Positions 21,720 through 32,798 of a stretch of 64,000 bases of DNA are shown here, one piece after another. Source of the stretch: Clytia hemisphaerica. Taxonomy: Eukaryota; Cnidaria; Hydrozoa; Leptothecata; Clytiidae. Below the pieces are notes generated by a model that ran no database searches, was not told where the DNA came from, and saw nothing but the letters and a program-made list of their open reading frames with translations. A program made the position numbers and the translations under genes. Positions within the stretch are counted from its first letter, which is position 1; every line of letters begins with the position of its first letter. The stretch is from positions 62,001 through 126,000 of the forward strand of contig CACVBU010000865.1 of assembly GCA_902728285.1 (NCBI GenBank), written 5' to 3'.

Positions 21720-23340
21720 GAATTTTATTGTTATGCTCAATATGGCATGATTTTGAGTAAAACTGAAATTTGCTTCACCATAGAGAAGTATTCTACACAC
21801 AATTTCAGGGTTTATTGGAAGTAAGTTTATGTCAAGTTGTAGAAGGCTGTCAAACATTACAAGTCTGTCATTGGAGTAATCAGAGGAACATCAGAGAAAT
21901 GCATTAGGAAATGCTGTGTCGTTTCTACAGAATTACTTCGACAGTTGCAGAAGGGGTCGCTTGTATCTGCAAAGTCATATCTAAATTTGTGGTCCCGAAG
22001 ATGACTGAAACCAACCCTTAATCGGTTAAGAAGAACCACGCCAGCGTTGTCAGCAACTATCTGAAAACTGAGTTAGCGCAAGGTCTAAAAAATTTAAGAA
22101 TCGCTTGTTTGAATAATGAGATAGAAGGAAGATTCCGTATATTATCGCCCAGGTTATTCCATTCATTGATGCAAAAAGGAAAAAAAGAAGGCTAGATAAC
22201 GTTCAGTCCTACAAAAGGGTGCCTCAAATGGTGTTTTTATCCTCCGCCCTGCCCTACGTCCCTCCTCCCCTCTCTGGGGAGGAAGAACATTTGAGAGATA
22301 AGCAGGTGCAAAGCCATTGATTATTTTATAAAAATATAATAGTCTTCGACTTAACCCTATTCGGCCTAGGAGGGGGCTCTTTCTGTTCGGAGGTCAAACT
22401 ATTGGTAATAGTTCCTGAAATAATAGAGCTTTTGTCGTGAAATTTTCTGTAAATTCCTAACTTTTATTTAGCTTCAAAATAAAAAGAAATTGACACCTAA
22501 ATATTTTCACACCTTGAGCATGATGACATTTCTGACAATAAGGTGTCACAAGAATTGACACTTTTCTAATACAAATTTATTTTTGATGTCAAATATATCT
22601 TTTAAACCGTAATTTATTGAATATTTAGGATAAAAGAAGCATTGTAAACTCAGGCAACTTTTTTCTAAAGCCTTTGTTAGAATACAATAGCTATTTATAA
22701 GAACAAAGGAAATTTTCGATTTTTGCTCACTTTGGGCATGATGAGTGACGTCATCGAGAAATTTTTTTTGTCAAAAGTTACCTTACGTGACAAGGATCTT
22801 GTGTGCCAAATTTCATCCAAAAAGACCCACTAGATCAAAAGTTAAGGGGTGGTGCAGAAAAAGCCCCCCCTAGTTCTGAACCGCCCCTAAAAGCCTAGGT
22901 TGAATAGGGTTAATCGCCTTTCAAGACCTAGCTCAAGATAAATTTTTTCTCTGGATGTTCCTCTGAAACATTCAGTCATAACTGACTCTAGCTTTTTAGA
23001 AAAGGACGAATTACCGGGACGATCATATACAACATCTCCATAATCAAGGTATGGTCTAATATGGGTTTTGAATATCGTGACTAGTGAATCCCTAGGTAGG
23101 AACGCACGAAACCGACGAATAAGACCAATACCTTGATTGGCTTTCTTAATTTTTTCATCAAGATGACGATCAAGTATGAGACCAAGATGTTTTTGATGAT
23201 CTTGTTGAGCAATGGCTGCGTTTTTGAAATAAATTGATAGAGGATCAGGTGGATTTATCCTCCGAGTGAAGTACACTTCAAAAGCCTGTTTAGATGGATC
23301 ATAGTCCAGGCAATATTTGCCTGGCTTTTTGCTGAGCTAT
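21720..23340 (-). mobile_element. 5'-truncated LINE fragment related to the 15.6-kb copy
   Basis: The minus strand from about 23330 reads FEVYFTRRINPPDPLSIYF, HLGLILDRHLDEKIKKANQG, THIRPYLDYGDVVYDRPGN and SREKIYLELGLERRL. A 555-bp insertion follows, and the frame resumes as SRRLLYFYKIINGF. It ends with LLNRLRVGFSHLRDHKFR and DPFCNCRSNSVETTQHFL. This is the RT thumb and C-terminal region. It lacks the endonuclease and the catalytic RT part. Confidence 0.7.
22355..22909. mobile_element. 555-bp piggyBac-type MITE in the LINE fragment
   Basis: The element is bounded by TTAA (22351-22354 and 22910-22913). Its ends are CCCTATTCGGCCTAGG and CCTAGGTTGAATAGGG, inverted repeats with two mismatches in 16. 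Removing it and one TTAA restores the LINE reading (RRL-SRRLLYFYK), which shows the insertion precisely. TTAA targets and CCC ends are typical of piggyBac. No transposase is inside, so it is non-autonomous. Confidence 0.85.
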
Positions 23341-24380
23341 AAAGAAAAACGTTAAAACTTCTTCTCGTATTTTGGGGCAGTTTTGACTGAATTTTTCAAA
23401 AAAAATGGATTGTAAATAAATAAAAAAGTCATCTAAAATCCATAACATTTTCACAATGCTACAACTATACCGACTACGTGCAATGAAGGTATTAACATCT
23501 ATTTCATGGAAAAATTTGGCCCTGTGTGAAATTTATTGGTGCTACCATCATTTTTCACACACAATCTTCGATGCTTTTTTTAAAACCCTGCAAAGATTTA
23601 ATAGGTTTTGATATGTATTTCATGAGATATCTTGAAATGCAGTACCCTACCCCAAGCAAATCGGCTCCAAGAGCGATTGCCACATACCCTTCTGAAAAGT
23701 TATCGCCCCCTGGTTAGCCTGAAAACCATCGCGATTCTCAAAATATAGATATGCTTGAACCCAAAAACAGTTTCAAACCTTTTTCACCCCATATTGCCTG
23801 GATTATCAGGGTTGAAGGTCATTTTTCATTGATGAGCCCACTCACTAACCTTCTGCATGTCACTGTTCATTTCTTGAGAACAGCGAATATGGTCTAGGAT
23901 AAGGGACATTGGCACTTATAGGGTTAATTTGAGTGAAAGTTTCAAAAAACCAATTAAATTCCCACTCTAAGTTTTTAACAAACGCAATCTTGCTATTAAT
24001 ATGGTTGTTCAACTAAAGTCTGTTTCAAAAATTTGACAGTCCGCACATATTTTACAAAAGTATAAATACAAATTTTTGAAAAATTAAATTCTCGAAATTT
24101 TTGAAGCATTTAGAAATCTTAAAGTCATCGGCTTAAGATAATCTTTTAAACGAGGTATTACTTTTAATTATATCTCTAGTCGGGATATCCAAGCTCAAAA
24201 TTTTAGAAAAATTACCTCAACACACAAAGTTACAGAGGTCTCCCTAGAGAATGAAAGTGCAATGTTTCTAAAACTTTTCTATCCAACCCAGGGCAGCCAA
24301 ACAAAAATTAATGAAAAGCAGCCTTACTCGGTAATGTATTAAAATGTGCGGACTTTCAATTCTTTTGGAAATAGACTTCA
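23341..24380. other. Repeat-derived spacer
   Basis: No gene supported. A TATAGGGTTAA end at 23917-23927 resembles the terminus of the TTAA family and may mark an old fragment. Confidence 0.35.
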
Positions 24381-24429
24381 AATTTTTATGAATAACTGTG
24401 ACAATTATGTTTTGTCTTTTGACGCTTAA

Positions 24430-24700
24430 AGGGACATTAAAGTAGTAAAATGTAAACATTGCGCGAACCACGTGTCATTAAAGGGACATAACAGTACTTG
24501 CGAAATTTGTAAACAAACTGTATGCAGCGGATACAAAATCAAAACATATGTCACATGTCAAAATAAAAAATCAAACCAAATATGGCTAATTTTGATTGTT
24601 CAATTGCTGTACAATTTTGTTTTGGACACGTGATTTTAATTGTTCTCTTTAATGACACGTGGTCCGCGCAATGTTTACATTTTACTACTTTAATGTCCCT
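24430..24700. mobile_element. 271-bp TTAA-flanked MITE with about 54-bp inverted ends
   Basis: It is bounded by TTAA (24426-24429 and 24701-24704). Arms begin AGGGACATTAAAGTAGTAAA and match for about 54 bp with one difference. The flanking sequence (…AACTGTGACAATTATG… GCTTAAGTAGAAACTAT) recurs uninterrupted at about 25640-25692, which acts as an empty site and supports the exact borders. Confidence 0.85.
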
Positions 24701-24723
24701 TTAAGTAGAAACTATCTTTAATA

Positions 24724-24974
24724 CAGGGTGTCCCTAATTAAAGTATCGAGTTTGAACATGCGATTGAGTAGAAAAGTTTGTGTGTGTTATCGCTAAAATA
24801 TAAGAACGTTCTCCATCACACAGGCTTATTACAACAGGTAGTTACAACGTATAAATTAATCGTAATGACAAAGAAAAAAGAGGGAGAGCTTAAAATACAA
24901 TTTTGTGAACACGCACATAAAACTTTCTACTCATAGTTGTGTTTCGACTCGATACTTTAATTAGGGACACCCTG
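24724..24974. mobile_element. 251-bp TA-flanked MITE, CAGGGTGTCCC ends
   Basis: TA at 24722-24723 and 24975-24976. The ends CAGGGTGTCCCTAATTAAAG and its complement match over about 28 bp, continuing in diverged form to GTAGAAAGTTT. The TA target and CAGGG ends suggest a Tc1/mariner-type non-autonomous element. Confidence 0.8.
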
Positions 24975-24976
24975 TA

Positions 24977-25207
24977 CACTCTTCTCGAGATGCATAAATT
25001 TATTGTTGTCCTCGTTTTGAAGCAGATTTCATTGCTATGATAATTGTGTTGTTTACACCTAATGAGACATTTTGAATTTCAAGTACTTTTGTTTTAAAGT
25101 TAATGTTTGCCTTTTGGGAATTTAAATTGGTTTGAATGTATAATTTCATAGCAATGAAATCTGTTTGAAAACGAGGACCAATAAATTTATGCATCTCGAG
25201 AAGAGTG
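24977..25207. mobile_element. 231-bp TA-flanked MITE abutting the previous one
   Basis: TA at 24975-24976 and 25208-25209. Arms start CACTCTTCTCGAGATGCATA and match for roughly 65 bp with a few differences. It shares one TA with the upstream element, so one of the two inserted into the target duplication of the other. Confidence 0.8.
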
Positions 25208-25316
25208 TATTGAAAATCTCTTACCCCCGAAAGAGCTGAGATATTCAAGAATTTTGATTATCTAATGATCACCGATATGGAAATGCCAGCTCTTCATCTC
25301 AGATTCTTTTCACATA

Positions 25317-25592
25317 CCCCCTTCTCACAGACCCACTGGAAAAATTGGCCAAGTATCCCGGTGGAAAATTATACACCAATTTTAGTCCTAACTGAAAATA
25401 TTCAAATAAAGCTATCCTCGCTGCAAAATATTATGCTATTTTCCCATCCCCACTGAATTTTTCCGACTTGAAAACAAAAGAATTGAAATCCCCAGCTATA
25501 AAAGATATGAGAAATTCAATCCCCATCAAGATTCACTCTGTTATTTTTATACCCACTGGCTGAAAAAGTTCTACCGGGTCTGTGAGAAGGGG
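25317..25592. mobile_element. 276-bp MITE of the CCCCTTCTCACAGACC family
   Basis: Left end CCCCCTTCTCACAGACCCAC, right end GGGTCTGTGAGAAGGGG. Related copies: 62980-63246 (same ends), 31330-31620, and shorter pieces near 30150-30240 and 34340-34510. Shared interior phrases are AATCCCC, TTATTTTTACCC and GCTGAAAA. Confidence 0.7.
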
Positions 25593-27445
25593 TTTGTTTT
25601 CACGTTATTGCGTAATATATACTGTTCGTTATTCAGTTTGTATGAATAACTGTGACAATTATGTTTTGCCTTTGAGGCTTAAGTAGAAACTATTGTTGAC
25701 AGTCAGAAATTGAAGTGGAAATTTTATATGCTATGGTGATCAAAACTTGTATTTCAGCCTTTCAGAGAAAGCCCAAGATATACTACTTGTACAACAAGGA
25801 CTTCCCTTTTTCGTTCTCATGAATCTTAATTATGTTGAAATACCTTTAAAAACCTTTTTTGGAATTTTGTCGCCACAAGTTGTATATCGAAGAAAACACA
25901 GCTTGTAGTACTCTTGGTAATCGCAGAGTATTCAGAGAAGATCTCGCAGGAGTAGTGAGATAGGAATATCAATACTCTACGTTCGTATACACGCTTTTTT
26001 TATAAAAAGTCATTTTTGTGAAAATGTTGAGCCTTAACTAGGGAAAAAATGGCAATTTACAGTTAAATTTGCTCTGCAAATGGCATTCTTAAATTTTGTT
26101 GCCTAATTTCATGATGGTGATATTCTTACGATATTCTTAATTTCTTGGCCATTTTCATCATGGACATTTTTACAAAGTGTATTCTTATAAAAAAAGTGTG
26201 TGTACTGTATAGTATCACGTGATGACTGATAGAAGGAGTAAATCAAAACGAATCTTGTCACAGAAGTTAGCTTTATAAACTGTTAAACTGTCAGTTAGGG
26301 CCCTCCTCAATTTGTGTGACAAGCGTCTTCAAAATGATGCTAGTTTTATCTGTAAATCGCGTGAGATTGACATTTCAGAACGATAAAAAAAGACAAACAT
26401 TTTAAAGACTGTTGACATCATTTCACTTAAAATTGTTCATCAAATCTTTGAAATTCATACAAGAAACGAGTTGAAGTTTTTTACAAGATATCTGTATACG
26501 TCTTGAAGTTACGTACAGATTCAAAATTTTTGTTAATGCCTAATGACTGCTTCAAGCTATTGAGTGGACTTTTTATTTTGAAATTTGGTGATGGAAAGTC
26601 TGGGTTTCGGCCTATCCTTCTGCCATTAATAGGTGAATATTTATTGAAATGCTCTTCAGGGCAAATTCTGCAAAGAAAATACTGAAAGACTTATAATATA
26701 AAATGGAATAATTAGTCTCTATTTTTGAGTGGGTCTTAAAATATTCTAATGTATCATTTAAATTTGTCGGCACACTTCACAATGTCGGTGTGAATGTTAA
26801 CTTCCGGAGCAAAATAAAGAAAACCGTTGTAAATTATCTAGTTATGAACAACCCTTATTTCAAGTCAATCGAGTGACAGATAAAAATATAAAGTTTAAAA
26901 ACAGATAAGTGGATTACGCTGTTAAACCCCCCTTTCATCTCTGTCAAATCCTAGACGAATGTCATTGGCAAAAAGATGCATCTTTGACAAATATTTATCT
27001 TTTGTTTTTGTTTGAAAATCGTTTAAAGGTATTCGTGACTGATATTTATGAAAAAAAAAACTATTTGTTCAGATCTGACTTAGAAAACGTTTTCGTTCTC
27101 TGATAGGTTAACAACCAGTTAGCTGGTATTTTGTGGTTGGTATCTGTTACATATTTTTCTCATGAATTCAATTTGGATTCTTTGAATGAAGATAGATTAC
27201 TCATAAGCTTTGTTCTGAATTATTCGAAGTTATGAAATAACAAATATACTACCTAGCTGGTACACACAAATTCATTTCAATGTGTATTTGATATGTTTAC
27301 AACGTCCATATAACGATAGATGAACGTTAAAACACGTTGGTGCCAGCTGGGTATCGAACTAAATTCGGGTTCATTGATTTTCAACGGTACTTGTAGATTT
27401 GAATAACTTTAGTAGTCTTAAATTGTTGATTTTCTTTGACTTTTT
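25593..27445. other. Upstream region of the sFRP gene
   Basis: AT-rich sequence with the MITE empty-site paralogue at about 25640-25692. A possible 5' UTR intron acceptor (TTGACTTTTTTAG) lies just before the sFRP start, near 27447. No other gene is supported and no promoter can be placed. Confidence 0.35.
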
Positions 27446-27466
27446 TAGATTCAAATTTGAAGTGGT

Positions 27467-27956
27467 ATGCATATCTTGCTTCTCTCAATCGTACTGCTGA
27501 TCCTATCTTTGGATATAAAGGCTGATGCATTGGCTAATTATGATGATTTACCACGTCTATCAAAGCAAAGGAACCAATGTATCCCAGTTGAAATTCCACA
27601 ATGTAAACGTTGGTATGACCAAAGAAGACCACCAAACATTTATACAGCTACCACAGCTGAATACCGGAATGTGAAAAGTCTTGTTTCACAGTTATCTTTA
27701 TTACCAAAAAATTATAGAGAATGTGTAAATGACGCTACATTTTTACTGTGTGCACTTTATTCACCAGTCTGTATTAAAGGAAGTAAACCGTTGAAACCTT
27801 GTAGAGAGTTATGCGTTAAATGGCGAAAGAATTGTCGAAGATTGGATATTTTTAGTAATGTCGCTCTTCCTGACAAGCTGAGAGATTGTAATGAATTGCC
27901 AGAGTTTCATAATTCAATGTGTATACAACCAAGCAGTTTCATAACCAAAGAACAAG
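27467..27956 (+). CDS. sFRP exon 1: signal peptide and Frizzled CRD
   Basis: It ends at CAAG/GTATGT. The start is the first ATG after a likely UTR acceptor and directly opens a signal peptide, so it is the preferred start. Confidence 0.85.
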
Positions 27957-30900
27957 GTATGTTTCCAGGGACTATGGCATCAGTTGGGCACATACCCTGG
28001 TTTGAGCATATTTTTTCAAAGCAAAAGGAAAATCTTCTAATTCGTGATATTTATGACATAAATTTATGGGAGCGCCTCGGTTTTTGTCAATAATAGGAAA
28101 TTTTAAACAACTTTTCTCTAACCTAAATTGGTAAAATCCCGGGATGTTTCCGTATTTAAACTCGTCATGAAAATCATGAATCCATGTATAGAAATTTTGA
28201 GAAAAGTTTAGTTTTAGGCATTTACAAAAGTAAAGTTGCCGCTGCAAACTGCTCTCGATGCGCTATAGACAATCACACCCCTTTGAACCGGTGGAACCTC
28301 CTGTCTCAATTAAAGGATTGATAAATTCGATTATATTATCCCGGTGAAAGAAATAGCCTAAGGTCCAACCCCCTCTTTAGAAAACTACTCTGATTCTAAT
28401 CTCAACTTGAAAACACACAAATATATGAGAATCCTCCCATAGGTCGTTGAGTTGTAAACAAAAGATAGGGATTTTCAATTAAGCTTGGTCGGTAAGTTTG
28501 TATTTGGCATCTCCATTTTATCCCATCGAGTTATTGAGACCGGGTTTTTTAATCCTAATGTGTGATTAATTTATGACTCTATTCTAATTTGCCGTCTCAA
28601 GTACGAAGTCTTTTCCTAATAGAAACAATAAATATCTGTTAGAATATCTTCCTTAAATGGGAAATTTAAACTCATTAGTTTCCATGCCTCCTTCTTTCTT
28701 ATTAGGTCATTGATTCAGGGATCTACATATACATCAGTATCTTTCCACATACACATGTTTTGTATCATGTTAAACCTAAAAACGCCTCTGCCTCACTCGT
28801 CTCACTGCACCAGTGGAGCTTCTTTTCACAGTGAAATGAAACTTTCTATCAAAATCCCAATGGTGATAGAAATTATCTTTCTCAGCTATTTTCCCTTCTC
28901 AAATCTCAAACAATAATAGACACATAAGGCATAGTTTATTGGATAGATCTTGCAGTGAACACGCCTTTAGTATCGAAATAAATATATGTTACATTATAAA
29001 AATAAAATTGGTTACACTAAGTATTACAGTGGTCATTTGTGTAAATTTTGACATCACGCTAGCTAATAATAATAAAAAATACTTTTTTAGAATGCATGGT
29101 TATTGTTAATATCCTCTAAAGTAATATACTTGTATTGTTGAAATAATTTTACATGTTCAAATTCATCAAATGAAAATATGTGTATAATTACGTAGAACTT
29201 GAGAATAACTAAATTGTACTGTGACGAAGCATGTAGCGTAAAACCCCCAGTGGCTGTTTATTCTGGAGGAAACATTATCCCCGACCAAGGCAGCCGTCAC
29301 GCCGACCTTCGGAGGTTAAAGGTCCTCCCACTTTATAATGTGAAATATAACGTAAATAATTCAAAACATTTTATAGTTTGGTTTCTGGTATAAAGTTCTT
29401 TCGTCGTTTCAAATGTCCACGTTAGAGTGTCGAATTTTTGTAATGTAACGTATTTTGCAACTGTGTAATTCGAATGTATGTTTCAATGATAGTTGTGTCC
29501 CGGTATCGCTCCAGTAGAACATCTTGATCGTCGGGTCATGGTTGCCCAGCATTGATAAACGGGTTTTCCAGGTTCAGGAGCGTGTAAGAAAAAGAAATAG
29601 CATTAATGTTATAACAGTAAACTTAAATGTGAAACTTAACTTAGTTCAAGGCGTATGCAAGAGCAAGGATTGACAAGCTGACAAGCAGCTTCTTTAAAGC
29701 ATATTGCGCATGCGCAGTTTGTTCCAATCTGCGCAAGATGGTAGATTTTCGTACGAAAAACGCGGAGAAGCTCGATTTCCACCTTTCTTCGATCGTTGGA
29801 AATCACACTGTTCTTAGGTAAAAAAATCTAACTAGATGTGGATGGTTTATGAGTGCAATTTTTTCATTGAACTTTTAATGAGGCCCCCCCAGCGGCACCC
29901 TTAATCTTGCCATCACGCAAAAAAATTTTCTCCATCATGCATCACGAAAATTTGTCATCACGCAAAAAATAGTGAAAAATAGCCCAAATCACGCATCACG
30001 CCTCAAATTTTTGCCCTATCACGCATCACGCCATCACGCCAAAAAAAAATCTCCAATCACGCCATCACGCAAGAAAAAAGTCCCAATCACGCCATCACGC
30101 AAACGGCTGGGGGGGGGCTCTTAAATGGGATGAAAAAAGATTTTCCAGTTGGGTTGAAATTGTACGGAATCCTTTCCACCGGGAATGAAAAATTTGAACA
30201 AATCTTTCAGTGAGAGGGGGATCCCAACGGGTCTGTGACACAGGGGTCTAAAAAACGGGGTTTTTTTAGCTTAAAATTTACCAATTTTGTTTGAATCAGT
30301 TTAAGTGGGATGCATCCCGGGGGAGGCACTCAGGCAAACGGGTCATGCCGCTGATCAGGGCCTCTTTGTTAGGTTCTAAAGACATCTAACAGGGTCCCTA
30401 ATTTACTAATTTTCAAGATTTGTATCGAACAGGATCGACTTTTGGTTATTTTGAACAATTTTTAGAGTCCACCCTAATAAGATATTTTTCAATCTTTTGT
30501 CAATATTTTGTCATTTTTGCTACTTGTTGTAGGAATTTTTTTTCGATTTTTCGTTCCGACAGGGTCCCAAATTTATTACATTCATATGACAGGGTCCAAA
30601 ACTTAAATCTCTTAAATGTAATTTCATTTGCAAGATCCAAATGTCTACCGCTGAATATCAAATGGTTATTCATTACTTTTCAGAAGAAAAGAAATCGAAT
30701 AAAGATTCTTCAAAACACAAAACGTGCGATTGTAAAGACTTCAAGCAACCAACGCCTAAATATCGTCATTTTCGGAAAGCAGCCTACGGTCAGTAAATAT
30801 CTTGTTCAATTCATATTAATAGTTTATTTCGGGCAGTCGAAGAAAATTAGAGAAGTTAAGGGTTCAAATTTGAAGGGGGTAATAGGTTTCCGAGGTTCCG

Positions 30901-32798
30901 AGCCAAAGTTCGAAAATTGACCCTTTAGACTGATATTTTGAAAGTTTAGCTCCTTTTTGACGAATTTACGACCCTTTTCCCAATTTTTAGCCTAAATTTT
31001 GAAACTTAAATTCAAATTACAAGAGTCTATGGTCCTGGGAGTTTATCCTGTTTTTTTCTTAATTTTTGGATTTTGCAGAGACTCAATGGCGAATATATAG
31101 ACCTTTTTGACTCGTACATACCCGACACCCATTCTCTCTCTGTCCTAGGAATGGAACTTACACACGTTTTTAATAAAGACATCAAAGGTTTTGAAGCTTT
31201 GATGAGATGTTTTTAACTTTTTGAGTTTTGAGCCAACAATGTTTTTAAGTTGTTTTGAGTAATTTTTTCTTATATATTTTGTTCAAATAAAGTACGTAAA
31301 GAGGGAAATTAAGCCAAGTTCAAGTAGAAATAAAGGTTTTCCCACCGAATGGGTAAATAGCTATGAATCGATTGCAGCTATCATAAATGGAAAACTATAC
31401 TCCAATTTTTGTCTCCGCTGAAAATAATCAAATATGTAACAACCTCACTGCAAAACATGTGCTTTCTTTCAATCCCCCTGAATTCTTTGATACGTGAAAA
31501 CAATTGAATTCGAATCCCCGGCAATAAAAAACATTATCCAATCCACATCGACTTTCAGTCCGTTATTTTTACCCCCCCCCCCCCACAAGCTGAAAAAATC
31601 TTACGGGGTCTGTAAGAAGTAACCTGATAACAGCTGTTCATAATTTTCTTGCGTGCACGGTAAACCTCTGAAGGCACTTCAAAATTATACATCTGAGGAA
31701 AATAGTCCTCCCGCGGAAAATTTTACAACAAGAATCTTGTTGTGCGCCATGCGCCAGAAAGTCAAAAATTAATACGGCGCCCTATTCATAAACACAATGA
31801 CGCAACTTTGTTGTCATCCCCAGTCCTTTTAGACGAACGCGGTCCTTACGATTTCGAGATTGCATATTCGTCAGATTGTATGTTTTCACCCATTCCTTTA
31901 GAGCTTCAGCGTGGTGGGCAGAAAACAACCACAATCTGATCTCAGGTTAGTGAGAAGGGGGTGTGTATAAGGACAACAAAAAAATATGATGCAATCACCA
32001 AACTTATATTAAAGTATTTTCTTCCTTGATAGTTATTGAAGCAACAATCAATTCAAGAGAAACATTAGCCAATGGGAACACTAAAATCATACTCGACGTT
32101 TTAAAAATCTACAAGCAAGGTAAATTTTGGCTAAAGTTCATCTACTAACTCCAAGAAGATTTTGCAGCATACTTCACTTTGGAGACCTCAATTTTATACA
32201 AAACCAAAACATTATATATGAAATGTAGTATTACCGTGAATCTTATCGATTCCGTCCGTTTTGAGGGTCATTTTTCTTGATAACAGGGTAGATATTATAG
32301 TTTCTAGGGCGTTTGGAAGTTTTTTGTGTTTGCATTCTATGTTCGTGTCATTGCTTAAAAAAATCATACTGCACTTATTTTCCTACAAGACATTCCTGTA
32401 TCGGTGACCAGGTGGGGATATCTAAGCCATTGGGGACCCAGATCGGGGAAAGAATTGTAAAGTAAACTTTTACCCAGTCCCTTGCTTAGTCCCTTAGCTC
32501 GCTTTTTATGATATAACACCCTCGATGGTATCGAAAGAGGAAGCTGTAATTTGAAATGTTTTTGTTTGCAGGTAAAATTTCGATCAAATTCGGTAAACTA
32601 CGGATGTGGTCATCTTGTTTGTGTCACAAAGACATCCAATATGGCGATAAGAAGTATTTCTTGATTGTTGACGAAAACCATCACAAAAAGAAGAAAAATT
32701 TAGAAATCAGTAAGACAACACTCGTTCTTGATGCTACACAATATGAAAATAAAATTGACAAATGGTACAAGAAATGTTTGAAGCGTAAAAGTTGCTAA
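27467..32798 (+). CDS. Secreted Frizzled-related protein (FRZB/SFRP3-4-like), four exons
   Basis: A secreted modulator that binds Wnt ligands or Frizzled outside the cell. Coding exons 27467-27956, 30684-30788, 32033-32119 and 32572-32798 join to 302 codons plus stop. All three introns are phase 1 with GT-AG ends. Residues 1-20 are a signal peptide (MHILLLSIVLLILSLDIKAD). A cysteine-rich Frizzled domain follows with ten Cys in the expected order (C-IPVEIPQ-C … C-VNDATFLL-C … SPV-C … KP-C-RELC … NC … DC … SMC). Exons 2-4 encode a netrin-like domain (KTCDCKDF, then SSCLCHKDIQYGDKKYFLIV, DKWYKKCLKRKSC). CDCK and SSCLC correspond to the C-x-C positions of SFRP3/4. The open frame past 27956 is intron read-through. 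The orthology group is inferred. Confidence 0.88.
29738..29817 (+). other. Possible short first exon inside sFRP intron 1
   Basis: ATG at 29738 opens MVDFRTKNAEKLDFHLSSIV and continues to a donor AG/GTAAAA at 29817, just downstream of GCGCATGCGCAG in a locally GC-richer patch. It could be a nested gene, an alternative sFRP start or a transposon exon. No partner exon identified. Confidence 0.25.
29882..30120. mobile_element. Inverted-end element filled with ATCACGC repeats
   Basis: The ends are GGCCCCCCCAGC and GCTGGGGGGGGGC. Between them about 15 copies of (A/C)ATCACG(C) or its near variants are separated by A-rich spacers, often as doublets (ATCACGCATCACGC, ATCACGCCATCACGC). No coding content. 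The pattern looks like a non-autonomous element carrying clustered binding sites. Confidence 0.55.
30684..30788 (+). CDS. sFRP exon 2: linker and start of netrin-like domain
   Basis: 105 bp between TACTTTTCAG and GTCAGT. It encodes EEKKSNKDSSKHK followed by TCDCKDFKQPTPKYRHFRK. Too short to stand out as an open frame, it was found by matching phase and the CDCK motif. Confidence 0.75.
31330..31620. repeat. Diverged copy of the CCCCTTCTCACAGACC MITE in sFRP intron 2
   Basis: Same interior order as 25317-25592 (TATACTCCAATTTT…CTGAAAATAATCAAAT…ATCCCC…TTATTTTTACCCC…GGGGTCTGTAAGAAG). A C14 run sits at about 31568-31583. Confidence 0.55.
32033..32119 (+). CDS. sFRP exon 3: netrin-like domain core
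   Basis: 87 bp between CTTGATAG and GTAAAT. It encodes VIEATINSRETLANGNTKII followed by LDVLKIYKQ, matching the alternating strand pattern after the first Cys pair of SFRP netrin domains. Phase 1 on both sides. Confidence 0.75.
32572..32798 (+). CDS. sFRP exon 4: end of netrin-like domain
   Basis: The acceptor is TTTGTTTGCAG. It holds SSCLC, LIVDENHH, VLDATQYENKIDKWYKKC and the final RKSC stop. No AATAAA signal is obvious in the next 200 bp. Confidence 0.85.

Noticed and set aside
29900..30105. CRISPR-like array
   Set aside because: Repeat units are 6-14 bp, spacers are low-complexity A-rich, and the genome is animal.
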